Source: Bacillota bacterium
GTDB lineage: Bacteria > Bacillota > Sulfobacillia > JAJZYS01 > JAJYTV01
NCBI GenBank assembly: GCA_021810725.1
Contig: JAJZIE010000057.1
Span: 1 to 12,128 of the forward strand
DNA length: 12,128 bases
Direction of reading: 5' to 3'
In this document: one piece after another, positions 5,378 through 11,671 of the stretch
How positions within the stretch are numbered: position 1 is the stretch's first letter
Layout: each line of letters starts with the position of its first letter
Translations under genes and position numbers: made by a program
The notes under the pieces: model-generated
Told to the model about the DNA's origin: nothing
What the model saw: the letters and a program-made list of their open reading frames with translations, nothing else
Databases searched by the model: none

Positions 5378-8041
5378 TCAGGGCGATGTGGGTCCCGTGG
5401 GACTGGTCGGCTGGGTGGGCTGTGTGGGACCGGTCGGCTGCGTTGGGCCGGTCGGCTGCGTCGGACCTGTTGGCTGCGTCGGACCTGTTGGACTTGCCGC
5501 GGGCGAGACCTGGAGCGTTCCGACCGCCTGCGGCTGGTCCTGCAGGGTGTAGGTGAAGTTGCCGGGCTGCGTCGGCGTGAAGTTGATCGAGATGCTGCCC
5601 TGCGGCGGTACCACTTCAGCGCTCGGCATGAAGGTCTGCAGCTGGAACTGGTGCGGCGCCGTGTCGAGGTTCTGCACCGTGAGGGTTACGGGCGTCCCGA
5701 CCGTGGCGGAGAGCTGCGTCGGGCTCATCTGGTTCTGCTGGATCGTGATGCTGAGCGTCTCCTGACCTGGGCTACCGCCGCCGCCACCGTTCCCGGAACC
5801 GTTGCCGGAGCCACTCCCGGAGCCGCCTGTACCGCCGTTGCCGCCGCCGGAGGAGGAGCCGTTGCAGTACGTGCTCGGCACCCAGAGGCTGCTGTCGGTC
5901 GGCAGCGGAATGCCTGGACCGATCTTGATGTCGGTCGGTACGGTCAGGAAGAGCTTCGTCTCGGGCGGGTCAGGCAGGCATGCAGGCGACCAGAGCTCTT
6001 TTGGATGGAGGGCGTCGACCTGCTGCTGGACCCAGACGTTCGAGATCTGCGTCGGCTGGGTGCCCTGGACGAAGAGGTACGAGCGGATGTACTGGGACGG
6101 CGTCAAGGGCGAGGGCAGAAGGCCGCTCTTCATGTCCACCTTGACGCTGACGATGCCCGGCGGGCGGGCGAAGTTCTCGACGGGCATGCCGGACGACGCC
6201 TGCGACATGATCTGTTCCCAGATCGGCAAGGCGTAGGTCGCGCCGAACGTGTTGGGCTGTGGCTGCTCGTTGTCGTAGCCCTCCCAGACCGCCGTGACGA
6301 GCTGCGGCGTGAAGCCGAGGAACCAGCCGTCGCGACCCTGGTTCGAGGTACCGGTCTTGCCAGCCGCGGGGCGCCCGATCGACGCGCCGTATGCGGTGGC
6401 GCCGGGCTCGTTGAACACTGCCTCCATCATGTTGATCATGATGTAGCTGATCTGCGGGGAGAGCTCGTACATGAGATGCGGCTTCTGCTGGTAGAGGATC
6501 TGGCCGCTGGGCGCGACCACCTTGCGGACGAGGATCGTCTTCGGCCTCAATCCCTCGTTGGCGTAGGTGGCGTAGGCGTCCGCCATCTGCATCGGGGTGA
6601 CGCCCTTCGTGAGGCCGCCGATGCCCATGGCGAGGTTCATGTCGTTCGGCTGGGCGGGGGGTGCGATCAGCGGCAGCCCGAAGCGCTGCGTGGCCATGTC
6701 GAAGCCGGCCTGCACGCCCACCATGTTGAGCAGGTGCACCGAGTTGTTGTTGTCGGAGATGGCGAGCGAGTGCCGCATCGTGATGCGACCGTTGTAGACG
6801 AAGTTGTCGTTGTTGGGCCACCACTTGCCACCGACCTTCATCCAGGGGCCGTCGTCGATGACGGTGGCCTCGGTCATACCCTGTTCCAGGGCTGCGGGGT
6901 ACTCGGACAAGGGTTTGATCGACGACCCGGACTGGCGGCTCGCAAACGCCCGGTCCAGAGCGAACGCCACGGGATGCGTGCGCCCGCCCACGATCGCCAG
7001 GACATCCCCGTTCCTCGGGTCCATGACGACGGCGGCCGCTTCCGGCTCCGGCGTCGAAGCGCTGGACGGGAACGCCTTCTGCATCACGGACGAGACGGAG
7101 TTCTGCGCGATCGTCTGGATCTTGGGATCGAGCGTCGTGTAGATGTTCAGGCCGCCGTTCAAGATCTTCTGCAGGGGGATGTGCCCCTGCAGGCTGTTGA
7201 TGACCGCCTCGACGAACCAGGGGTAGGGGTAGGACTGCGTGCCCAGGTTGGACTGCAGGTGCAGCGGCTCCTTGTAGGCCGCAGTCGCCTGCTTTTGCGT
7301 GATGTCGCCCTGCGCCACCATGTTCTCGAGCACGACATCCTGGCGCGCCTTGGCGGCCTTCAGGTTGTAGTAGGGGTCGTAGTACGACGGGGCCTGGGGC
7401 AGGCCGGCGAGCATCGCCGACTGGGCGAGGTCCAACTTCTGGATAGGCACGCCGAAATAGGCCCGCGCGGCCTGGCCGAAGCCGTAGGCGCCATTGCCCA
7501 GGTACACTTCGTTCAGGTAGACGTTCAGGATCTCGTTCTTGGTGTAGTCCCGCGTGAGCTCGAGCGACAGGAGCGCCTCTTTGATCTTGCGGGTGATCGA
7601 CTTGGTGTCCGTCAGATAACGGTCGCGCGCCACCTGCTGCGTGATCGTCGAGGCGCCCTCGACGAAGCTGTGGTGCAGGATGTCGGCGATGAGCGAACGG
7701 GCGATGCCGCGGAACGAGATGCCCCAGTTGGTGTAGAAGGTGCGGTCCTCGGTATCGATCAGGGCCCTGACAAGGTCGTGGGGTACCCGGTTCAGCGAGA
7801 CGGGGATCGAGTTGTGTAGCCCGATCGAGGTCACGTAATGACCGTTGCGGTCGTAGATGCGGGACGAGGTCGCGGTCTGGGACGTGAAGTTCGCCACGCT
7901 CGGGAGGCTGCGGGACTCGTAGAACAACAGCCCGGCACCTGCGAGGATGAGCAGGACGACGAAGCTTGCCACGACTACCAGGATGAGGCGCCACCAGATC
8001 ACTCGGCGCTTTGGGCGTGTCGGACCTTGCTGGCGGGACAT
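5378..8041 (-). CDS. Class A penicillin-binding protein (PBP1A type) with C-terminal cupredoxin-like domain and PTGPTQ tail
   Basis: This 887-residue bifunctional cell-wall synthase polymerises and cross-links peptidoglycan outside the membrane. A basic N-terminus (KRRVIWWR) precedes the anchor at about 17-40. The GT51 glycosyltransferase spans about 80-250: catalytic E98 in TEDRTFY, EGASTITQQ (128-136), and EILNVYLNEVYLGNGAYGFG (170-189). The transpeptidase spans about 330-610: SSIK with nucleophile S373, SDN (429-431), and KTGTS (562-566). The mature core ends near 725. It is followed by a Gly/Ser-rich linker (729-757), an extra beta domain (761-846) with cupredoxin-like spacing, and a PTGPTQ repeat tail (851-887). 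Only H797 of a type-1 copper site is visible. ATG 8041 is preferred over the longer upstream frame because AGGGGG lies 6 bases before it and the anchor follows. It is a single gene, divergent from tyrS, with its own terminator. Confidence 0.95.
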   Translation of the reverse strand: MSRQQGPTRPKRRVIWWRLILVVVASFVVLLILAGAGLLFYESRSLPSVANFTSQTATSSRIYDRNGHYVTSIGLHNSIPVSLNRVPHDLVRALIDTEDRTFYTNWGISFRGIARSLIADILHHSFVEGASTITQQVARDRYLTDTKSITRKIKEALLSLELTRDYTKNEILNVYLNEVYLGNGAYGFGQAARAYFGVPIQKLDLAQSAMLAGLPQAPSYYDPYYNLKAAKARQDVVLENMVAQGDITQKQATAAYKEPLHLQSNLGTQSYPYPWFVEAVINSLQGHIPLQKILNGGLNIYTTLDPKIQTIAQNSVSSVMQKAFPSSASTPEPEAAAVVMDPRNGDVLAIVGGRTHPVAFALDRAFASRQSGSSIKPLSEYPAALEQGMTEATVIDDGPWMKVGGKWWPNNDNFVYNGRITMRHSLAISDNNNSVHLLNMVGVQAGFDMATQRFGLPLIAPPAQPNDMNLAMGIGGLTKGVTPMQMADAYATYANEGLRPKTILVRKVVAPSGQILYQQKPHLMYELSPQISYIMINMMEAVFNEPGATAYGASIGRPAAGKTGTSNQGRDGWFLGFTPQLVTAVWEGYDNEQPQPNTFGATYALPIWEQIMSQASSGMPVENFARPPGIVSVKVDMKSGLLPSPLTPSQYIRSYLFVQGTQPTQISNVWVQQQVDALHPKELWSPACLPDPPETKLFLTVPTDIKIGPGIPLPTDSSLWVPSTYCNGSSSGGGNGGTGGSGSGSGNGSGNGGGGGSPGQETLSITIQQNQMSPTQLSATVGTPVTLTVQNLDTAPHQFQLQTFMPSAEVVPPQGSISINFTPTQPGNFTYTLQDQPQAVGTLQVSPAASPTGPTQPTGPTQPTGPTQPTGPTQPTQPTSPTGPTSP
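5420..5491 (-). repeat. Four in-frame 18-bp units encoding PTGPTQ
   Basis: Four consecutive 18-bp units encode PTGPTQ at PBP residues 851-874, followed by the shortened units PTQ and PTS and a final PTGPTSP. Neighbouring units are nearly identical in DNA (the 13-mer TCGGACCTGTTGG occurs twice), which suggests copy-number change by slippage. The translated tail is uncharged, rich in Pro and Thr, and should be extended outside the cell. Confidence 0.85.
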
Positions 8042-8075
8042 CGTGTACCCCCTTTGGCCGGGGCGACTCCCCGTG

Positions 8076-8081
8076 AGTATA
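8076..8081 (-). promoter_or_regulatory. Candidate -10 element of the PBP gene
   Basis: Read on the minus strand, TATACT (8081-8076) matches the sigma-A -10 at 5 of 6 positions and lies about 34 bases before the ATG at 8041. No good -35 is present: the best, TTCCCC, sits at 18-base spacing. A weak or activator-dependent promoter is possible. Confidence 0.4.
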
Positions 8082-8099
8082 CCTTGTACGGTACGAGGT
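8081..8099. promoter_or_regulatory. 19-bp palindrome in the divergent PBP/tyrS promoter region
   Basis: ACCTTGTAC (8081-8089), a central G, and GTACGAGGT (8091-8099) form an inverted repeat with 8 of 9 pairs matching. It fills the spacer just upstream of the PBP -10 and lies about 30 bases before the tyrS -10. This is a good position for a dimeric repressor or activator; the regulator is unknown. Confidence 0.5.
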
Positions 8100-8126
8100 G
8101 GGGAAGGCGCCAAGAGAGGCCGCCCG

Positions 8127-8135
8127 TGGTATAAT
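8127..8135 (+). promoter_or_regulatory. Extended -10 promoter of tyrS
   Basis: TGGTATAAT is a perfect extended -10 (TGnTATAAT) with TATAAT at 8130-8135. There is no -35-like hexamer at 16-18 bases upstream, which extended -10 promoters tolerate. The expected transcript start, near 8142, gives a leader of only about 11-20 bases, so no T-box leader can exist here. Confidence 0.7.
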
Positions 8136-8148
8136 CCTTCTTCAAGCC

Positions 8149-8164
8149 GGAGGTGGACCCGATA
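8149..8164 (+). promoter_or_regulatory. Ribosome binding site that points to an ATA start for tyrS
   Basis: GGAGGT (8149-8154) is a strong SD. The first standard start in frame, GTG 8153, overlaps it and cannot be used efficiently with it. The in-frame codon at ideal 7-base spacing is ATA (8162-8164), and the following residues KSVEEQ are where TyrRS proteins of this type usually begin (M-K/R-S-V-E-E-Q). Confidence 0.55.
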
Positions 8165-9355
8165 AAGTCTGTCGAAGAGCAGATCGGCATTCTGACCCAT
8201 GGCGCGGCCGAAGTCATCGAGACCGAGGAACTTAGAAGGAAGCTCGAGCGCGGCAAGCCGCTGGTCGCCAAGCTGGGCGTGGACACCACCGCACCCGTCA
8301 TCACCCTTGGCCATGCGGTGGTCTTGAGGCGGCTGGCCGCATTTCAGCGCCTCGGCCACCGGGCCGTCTTTTTGATCGGCGACGAGACAAGCAGAGTGGG
8401 GGATCCGAGTGGCCGCTCCGACACCCGCCCAGCGCTCGACGAGGCGGCGGTAGAGGCGGCGGCCGCGGCCTTCCTCGAGCAGGTGGGGGCCATCCTCGAC
8501 CTCTCGCAGGTCGAGGTGCGGCGCAACTCCGAGTGGCTAAGGGCCCTGGGCTTCAGTGGCGCCCTGCAACTGGCCAGCCGGTCGACGGTTGCCCGCATGT
8601 TAGAACGCGAGGACTTCCTGAAGCGTTTCAGGGACAATCAGCCGATCTACCTGCACGAACTCATCTACCCGCTGATGCAGGGCTACGACTCCGTGGCGCT
8701 CAAGGCCGACGTGGAGCTCGGCGCGACCGAGCAGAAGTTCAATCTGCTGATGGGTCGCCAGCTTCAGCGCGATTACGGCATGGAACCTCAGGTACTTGTG
8801 CTCATGCCGATCCTTACGGGCCTCGATGGCAGCCAGAAGATGTCGAAGTCGCTTGGTAATTATGTAGCGATCAACGAGAATCCAGACGAGATGTTCGGCA
8901 AGCTCATGTCCATTCCGGACCGCGTGATCGGAGAATACCTGCTGCTTGCCGCCGACATGACCCCAGGCGAGGTGACCGAGCGGATCCGGGGCCTCGAGTC
9001 CGGTGCGGCGAACCCTCGGGACGTGAAGGCGGAAATGGCCGAACGCACCGTCGCGCTCTACAACGGGCGGCCGACCGCCGCCGCCGCGCGCGACCGGTTC
9101 GCCGCCACGTTCTCGCGCCGTGAGGTGCCGGCGGACGCGCCCTCGATCCGCCTGGGCGACGCCGAGCGCACGGACGTCGCCGCCGTGTTGGTGCGGGCGG
9201 GGCTCGTGCAGTCGATCACGGAGGCGAGACGTCTGGCCGACCAGGGCGGGGTCCGCTCGGGAGAGTCCCGCCTCGGCTGGGACGAGGACCTCCGGCGGCA
9301 CGCCGGCGCGACGCTGCGGGTTGGCAAGCACCGCTTCCTGCGCATCGAAGAATAG
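8153..9355 (+). CDS. tyrS: Tyrosyl-tRNA synthetase with altered HIGH motif
   Basis: This class I synthetase charges tRNA-Tyr in the cytoplasm. It is 400 residues from GTG 8153, or 397 from ATA 8162. The Rossmann catalytic domain includes KLGVDTTAPVITLGH (40-54), IGDETSRVGDPSGRS (75-89), the tyrosine pocket YPLMQGYDS (172-180) with VELGATEQKFN (187-197), and KMSKS (229-233). The C-terminal S4 RNA-binding domain is at about 338-400 (RAGLVQSITEARRLADQGGV). Length and order match the TyrRS form with VELGGTDQKFN and S4. Oddities: HIGH is TLGH (first His replaced by Thr51), DPTAP is DTTAP, and GGTDQ is GATEQ. It could therefore be a second, specialised TyrRS rather than the only one. The gene is expressed from an extended -10 promoter, divergent from the PBP, with no terminator seen before the PadR gene. 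Confidence 0.95.
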   Translation: MDPIKSVEEQIGILTHGAAEVIETEELRRKLERGKPLVAKLGVDTTAPVITLGHAVVLRRLAAFQRLGHRAVFLIGDETSRVGDPSGRSDTRPALDEAAVEAAAAAFLEQVGAILDLSQVEVRRNSEWLRALGFSGALQLASRSTVARMLEREDFLKRFRDNQPIYLHELIYPLMQGYDSVALKADVELGATEQKFNLLMGRQLQRDYGMEPQVLVLMPILTGLDGSQKMSKSLGNYVAINENPDEMFGKLMSIPDRVIGEYLLLAADMTPGEVTERIRGLESGAANPRDVKAEMAERTVALYNGRPTAAAARDRFAATFSRREVPADAPSIRLGDAERTDVAAVLVRAGLVQSITEARRLADQGGVRSGESRLGWDEDLRRHAGATLRVGKHRFLRIEE

Positions 9356-9376
9356 TCAGAGCGCAGAAACTCGCAC

Positions 9377-9405
9377 TCGACAAGTATGTGCATAGTGCAT
9401 ATACT
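9377..9405 (+). promoter_or_regulatory. Sigma-A-type promoter of the PadR gene
   Basis: TCGACA (9377-9382) matches TTGACA at 5 of 6 positions and TATACT (9400-9405) matches TATAAT at 5 of 6. The spacer is exactly 17 bases. The expected transcript start is about 9412, giving a very short leader that begins at the SD. Confidence 0.75.
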
Positions 9406-9407
9406 TG
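9381..9407. promoter_or_regulatory. 27-bp palindromic operator over the PadR promoter
   Basis: CAAGTATGTGCA (9381-9392), TAG, and TGCATATACTTG (9396-9407) form an inverted repeat with 11 of 12 positions matching. It spans the whole spacer and the -10 element. PadR proteins commonly repress themselves at AT-rich palindromes containing ATGT/ACAT-like half-sites, so this is the likely autoregulatory operator. Confidence 0.75.
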
Positions 9408-9424
9408 GATCGGAGGCGATTGGT

Positions 9425-9880
9425 ATGCATGGGTACGGCATGAGACGCACCGGCGACGACCTGGACATGACGCGCGGGATGGGCTTCGGCCGCTTCGCAG
9501 GGCCGCATGGCCCGGGGCACGACCGGGCTGGCCGCCGGGGTGGCCCGTTCGCGCAAGCGCGCCGCGGGCACCACCACCTGATCCCGACGCTGCTGATCCT
9601 GCTGCGCAAGGGTCCCCAGCATGGCTACGCGCTGCTCGGCGAGCTCAGCGACGTGCTGCCCAGGCCGGGCGCGATGCCCGATGTCTCCAGCGTCTACCGG
9701 GCGCTCGGGGAGCTGGAGGAGGTGGGGGCCGTGGCATCCCGCTGGGAGGCCGGAGATGGCGGGGGTCGGCGCGTTTACGAGATCACCCCCGCCGGCGAGG
9801 AGATGCTGAAGAGTTGGGTGCCTCAGCTCGAGGAGGAGCATCGACGGCTTGGCAGGCTGATCGAGCGCTATCGCACATGA
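9425..9880 (+). CDS. PadR-family transcriptional regulator
   Basis: This 151-residue winged-helix repressor begins with a Gly/His/Arg-rich, probably disordered N-terminus (1-50). The PadR domain follows at about 52-125: LIPTLLILLRKGPQHGYALLG-type first helices (52-72), recognition region PDVSSVYRALGELEEVGAV (85-103), and wing RRVYEITPAGEEML (115-128). A single dimerisation helix (129-150) ends it, as in short (group 2) PadR proteins. ATG 9425 is preferred to the frame start at 9386 because GGAGG (9412-9416) is 8 bases before it and the earlier ATG lies inside the promoter. The gene has its own promoter, operator and terminator. PadR genes often sit beside the transporter they control, but no such partner is present here, so the targets are unknown. 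Confidence 0.9.
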   Translation: MHGYGMRRTGDDLDMTRGMGFGRFAGPHGPGHDRAGRRGGPFAQARRGHHHLIPTLLILLRKGPQHGYALLGELSDVLPRPGAMPDVSSVYRALGELEEVGAVASRWEAGDGGGRRVYEITPAGEEMLKSWVPQLEEEHRRLGRLIERYRT

Positions 9881-9886
9881 CAAGGG

Positions 9887-9922
9887 AGCGGGCGGGGCAG
9901 CGATGCCCCGCCCGCTTCTCTC
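9887..9922 (+). terminator. Terminator between the convergent padR-like and cheC-like genes
   Basis: AGCGGGCGGGGC (9887-9898) and GCCCCGCCCGCT (9905-9916) form a 12-bp stem around AGCGAT and are followed by TCTCTCTC. It directly serves the PadR gene. On the minus strand it could also stop the CheC-like transcript, though with little T-run (CCCTTG). Confidence 0.85.
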
Positions 9923-9932
9923 TCTACAGGCC

Positions 9933-10478
9933 CTAGTTGCCAATCGGCGAGTCGCGCAGGACGAGAAGCGTCAACTGCATCGGTCCGGACGGATCCTCAA
10001 GCTCGATCGCGAAGAGGCTCGCGATGGCGCCCTCGCCAGCATTCGCGACCACGGACTGGACGATGGCGGCCATCATGTCGACACCGGAGGCGGGCGGGGT
10101 CGGCGTGCCCATTTCTCCGGCAAACTTCTCGACCGCGGAAAGGTAGTGGCCGGCGATGATCATGCCCACCTCGCGGCAAGCGTCCAGGACCTCTTCCGAC
10201 GGCGCGTCCCCTTCGCCGAGGAGTTTGCCGATGCGGCGAGCGTCCCCTGGGCGCATCAGCAGCAGCAGGCGGCCTGTGAACTGGCCGCGCACCGCGATGT
10301 GCACGCCGACTTCCGGCTCTTCCGGAGACTCTGCGAGGCTGGATGCCTCCGCGATCGCGGCGATGCCGCGACGCATTTCACGGGTGCGGACGGGTACGCC
10401 GAGCAGGTCGCTCAGGGCCTGGTTCAATTCCCTGAGGTCGCTGCCGCGTCCAGGTAGGAACTGAGGGATCACGCCCAT
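9933..10478 (-). CDS. CheC-family protein with degenerate phosphatase motif
   Basis: This 181-residue cytoplasmic protein resembles the CheC/CheX/FliY phosphatases, which dephosphorylate CheY-P in chemotaxis. The family motif (D/S)-x3-E-x2-N-x22-P is present as D99, E103 and P129 with exact spacing, but position 106 is Met instead of the catalytic Asn (REVGMIIAGHYLSAVEKFAG, 102-121). CheC normally has two such sites; the N-terminal copy survives only as SDLRELNQALSDLLG (13-27), with no proper ExxN. The protein may therefore be a binding or regulatory member rather than an active phosphatase. ATG 10478 is only 2 bases from GGGAGG, while GTG 10472 (residue 3) is at the ideal 8-base distance, so the start may be 10472. 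No chemotaxis gene lies nearby. Family assignment is from motif recognition and is moderately sure. Confidence 0.75.
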   Translation of the reverse strand: MGVIPQFLPGRGSDLRELNQALSDLLGVPVRTREMRRGIAAIAEASSLAESPEEPEVGVHIAVRGQFTGRLLLLMRPGDARRIGKLLGEGDAPSEEVLDACREVGMIIAGHYLSAVEKFAGEMGTPTPPASGVDMMAAIVQSVVANAGEGAIASLFAIELEDPSGPMQLTLLVLRDSPIGN

Positions 10479-10933
10479 TACCTCCCGCTCTTCGGCACAG
10501 GCGCATGGCTGCGCAGCACATTGTCATTTTCTACCCCACCAGGCCACGCACCTGCGCAACTCTCAACTGTCCCGCGGAAACTCGCGCGTCATTCTCCACG
10601 GCAGTCCCTGCAAGGCGGGAACGGGCGGGCGAGTGGTCCTTCAGTGGCGCGGACCCTCCTCCGCCGCGGCCACCAGGGGCACCCGCGACGGTCAGCCGCC
10701 GGGCTGGTTGGGGGGCGCCATCGCCTTCCGGCGGGTGTGGGCGCGGCAAGCGCCTGGCGTGACCCACCTCATCTGCCGGGTGGTGCGAGAGAGGTAGGAC
10801 GTCCCCTCGCGGGCCCATCGCCTGCCGCAGGATGGACGCGAAGGCGACCGGTGTGGTCTTCCAGCGAACCATCGGCGTGAGGTGGGAAAGGCGTACAAAG
10901 CCTCCGGCATAGGCTCGAGGGGAAGGTGGAGCC
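10479..10933. other. 455-base gap without a convincing gene; possibly a structured leader of yunB
   Basis: Open frames cross this gap on both strands, but their products are Pro/Arg/Gly-rich with no SD or recognisable family, so I take them as GC-driven shadows. Several short hairpins cluster in the right part: CCTG/CAGG at 10821-10831 and GACC/GGTC at 10846-10858. A GGGA...CAAAGCC segment lies at 10884-10902. No sigma-A promoter stands out for yunB, which fits a sporulation sigma factor, but I could not define one. Confidence 0.4.
10887..10914 (+). promoter_or_regulatory. Overlapping alternative hairpins just before the yunB ribosome binding site
   Basis: AGGC (10889-10892) can pair with GCCT (10900-10903), and the same GCCT can instead pair with AGGC (10911-10914). 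The two 4-bp stems exclude each other and lie directly before the SD (GGGGAAGG, 10919-10926). CAAAGCCTCCGGC (10896-10908) resembles the conserved core of class I c-di-GMP riboswitches, but the rest of the aptamer is not clearly present. Confidence 0.25.
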
Positions 10934-11671
10934 ATGCCACGCCTCGGGGATCTACGTCGGCAGATCGATCGAACGCTGCGACGCTATGTCCTGCAGCCGA
11001 TCCACTTCGGCTCGTGGCTGGTGGGCGCCCTCGTGCTGCTGGCGGTGGGTAGCGTCGTGCTGCTCGAGCTCAACCTCGACCAGACGGTCCTCGACCTCTC
11101 GAAGATCGAGGCCCAGCAGCTTGCGGTGCGGGTGCTCTCCACGGCGCTGGAACGCGATCTCGGTCAGGACAACTCGAACCTCTTCCAGGTGCACGTACAG
11201 GGAGGCATCGCTTTCGTGCAGCCGGACCTGCCCCGGATCAACGACGAGGTCGGGAAGGCGGCGGTCGCGATCCAGTCGGCGCTGCACCATCTGCCGCGCG
11301 ACCCGATCACGATTCCGTTGGGCCAGGCGCTCGGTTCGAAGCTCTTCTCGTCTTATGGCCCGATGATCCCGGTGACCCTTATTCCCTACGGCGCCCTGAC
11401 CATCAACTTTCACGAGACCTTCCAGCAGGCCGGCTACAACCAGACCATGCTGACCGTGTACCTGGACACCGACACGATGGTGCAGATCATCGTGCCTCTC
11501 GTGTCAGACGAGGTGCATCTCAAGGTGCAGGTGCCGGTGGCGCAGGAGTGGCTGGCCGGCCAGGTGCCCTCCACGGTGGTGACAGGGGGCAGCATGGCGC
11601 CGATCACGATCCCGATCGGTGGCGACACAAGCGGGAGTACCGGCACCGTGATCAAGACGGGAACCAAATGA
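10934..11671 (+). CDS. yunB: Sporulation protein YunB
   Basis: This 245-residue protein has one membrane helix at about residues 27-45 and an extracytoplasmic C-terminal domain. The family signature lies at 149-216: LIPYGALTINFHETFQQAGYN, then QTMLTVYLDTDTMVQIIVPL, and VQVPVAQEWLAGQVPSTVV. The early segment IEAQQLAVRVLSTAL (58-72) also fits YunB. Its biochemical function is unknown; in Bacillus subtilis the gene belongs to the mother-cell SigE regulon and affects sporulation. Length is close to the usual 230-260. ATG 10934 is preceded by GGGGAAGG at 7-base spacing. A Ser/Gly/Thr-rich tail (218-245) is a small extension. Its presence is the best evidence that the organism forms endospores. Confidence 0.85.
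   Translation: MPRLGDLRRQIDRTLRRYVLQPIHFGSWLVGALVLLAVGSVVLLELNLDQTVLDLSKIEAQQLAVRVLSTALERDLGQDNSNLFQVHVQGGIAFVQPDLPRINDEVGKAAVAIQSALHHLPRDPITIPLGQALGSKLFSSYGPMIPVTLIPYGALTINFHETFQQAGYNQTMLTVYLDTDTMVQIIVPLVSDEVHLKVQVPVAQEWLAGQVPSTVVTGGSMAPITIPIGGDTSGSTGTVIKTGTK

Noticed and set aside
5764..5860. Gly/Ser linker of the PBP as a possible mobile or repeat element
   Set aside because: It is an irregular low-complexity coding linker in frame with the PBP, without a constant repeat unit or flanking duplication.
5186..7819. 877-codon open frame on the plus strand opposite the PBP
   Set aside because: It is antisense to a clearly functional PBP, is Arg/Gly/Leu/Val-rich, shows no family motif and has no SD. 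Long antisense frames are expected in GC-rich genes.
5970..7994. 674-codon minus-strand frame inside the PBP gene
   Set aside because: Same strand but a different frame from the PBP. The product is Arg/Pro/His-rich low-complexity sequence typical of a frame shadow.
8042..8152. T-box leader for tyrS
   Set aside because: The extended -10 at 8127-8135 leaves a leader of about 20 bases, and no T-box sequence or antiterminator is present.
10531..10935. Minus-strand 134-codon frame filling the gap before yunB
   Set aside because: Pro/Arg/Gly-rich, no recognised domain, no clear SD, and its start lies on the yunB start codon. A tiny unknown gene cannot be fully excluded.
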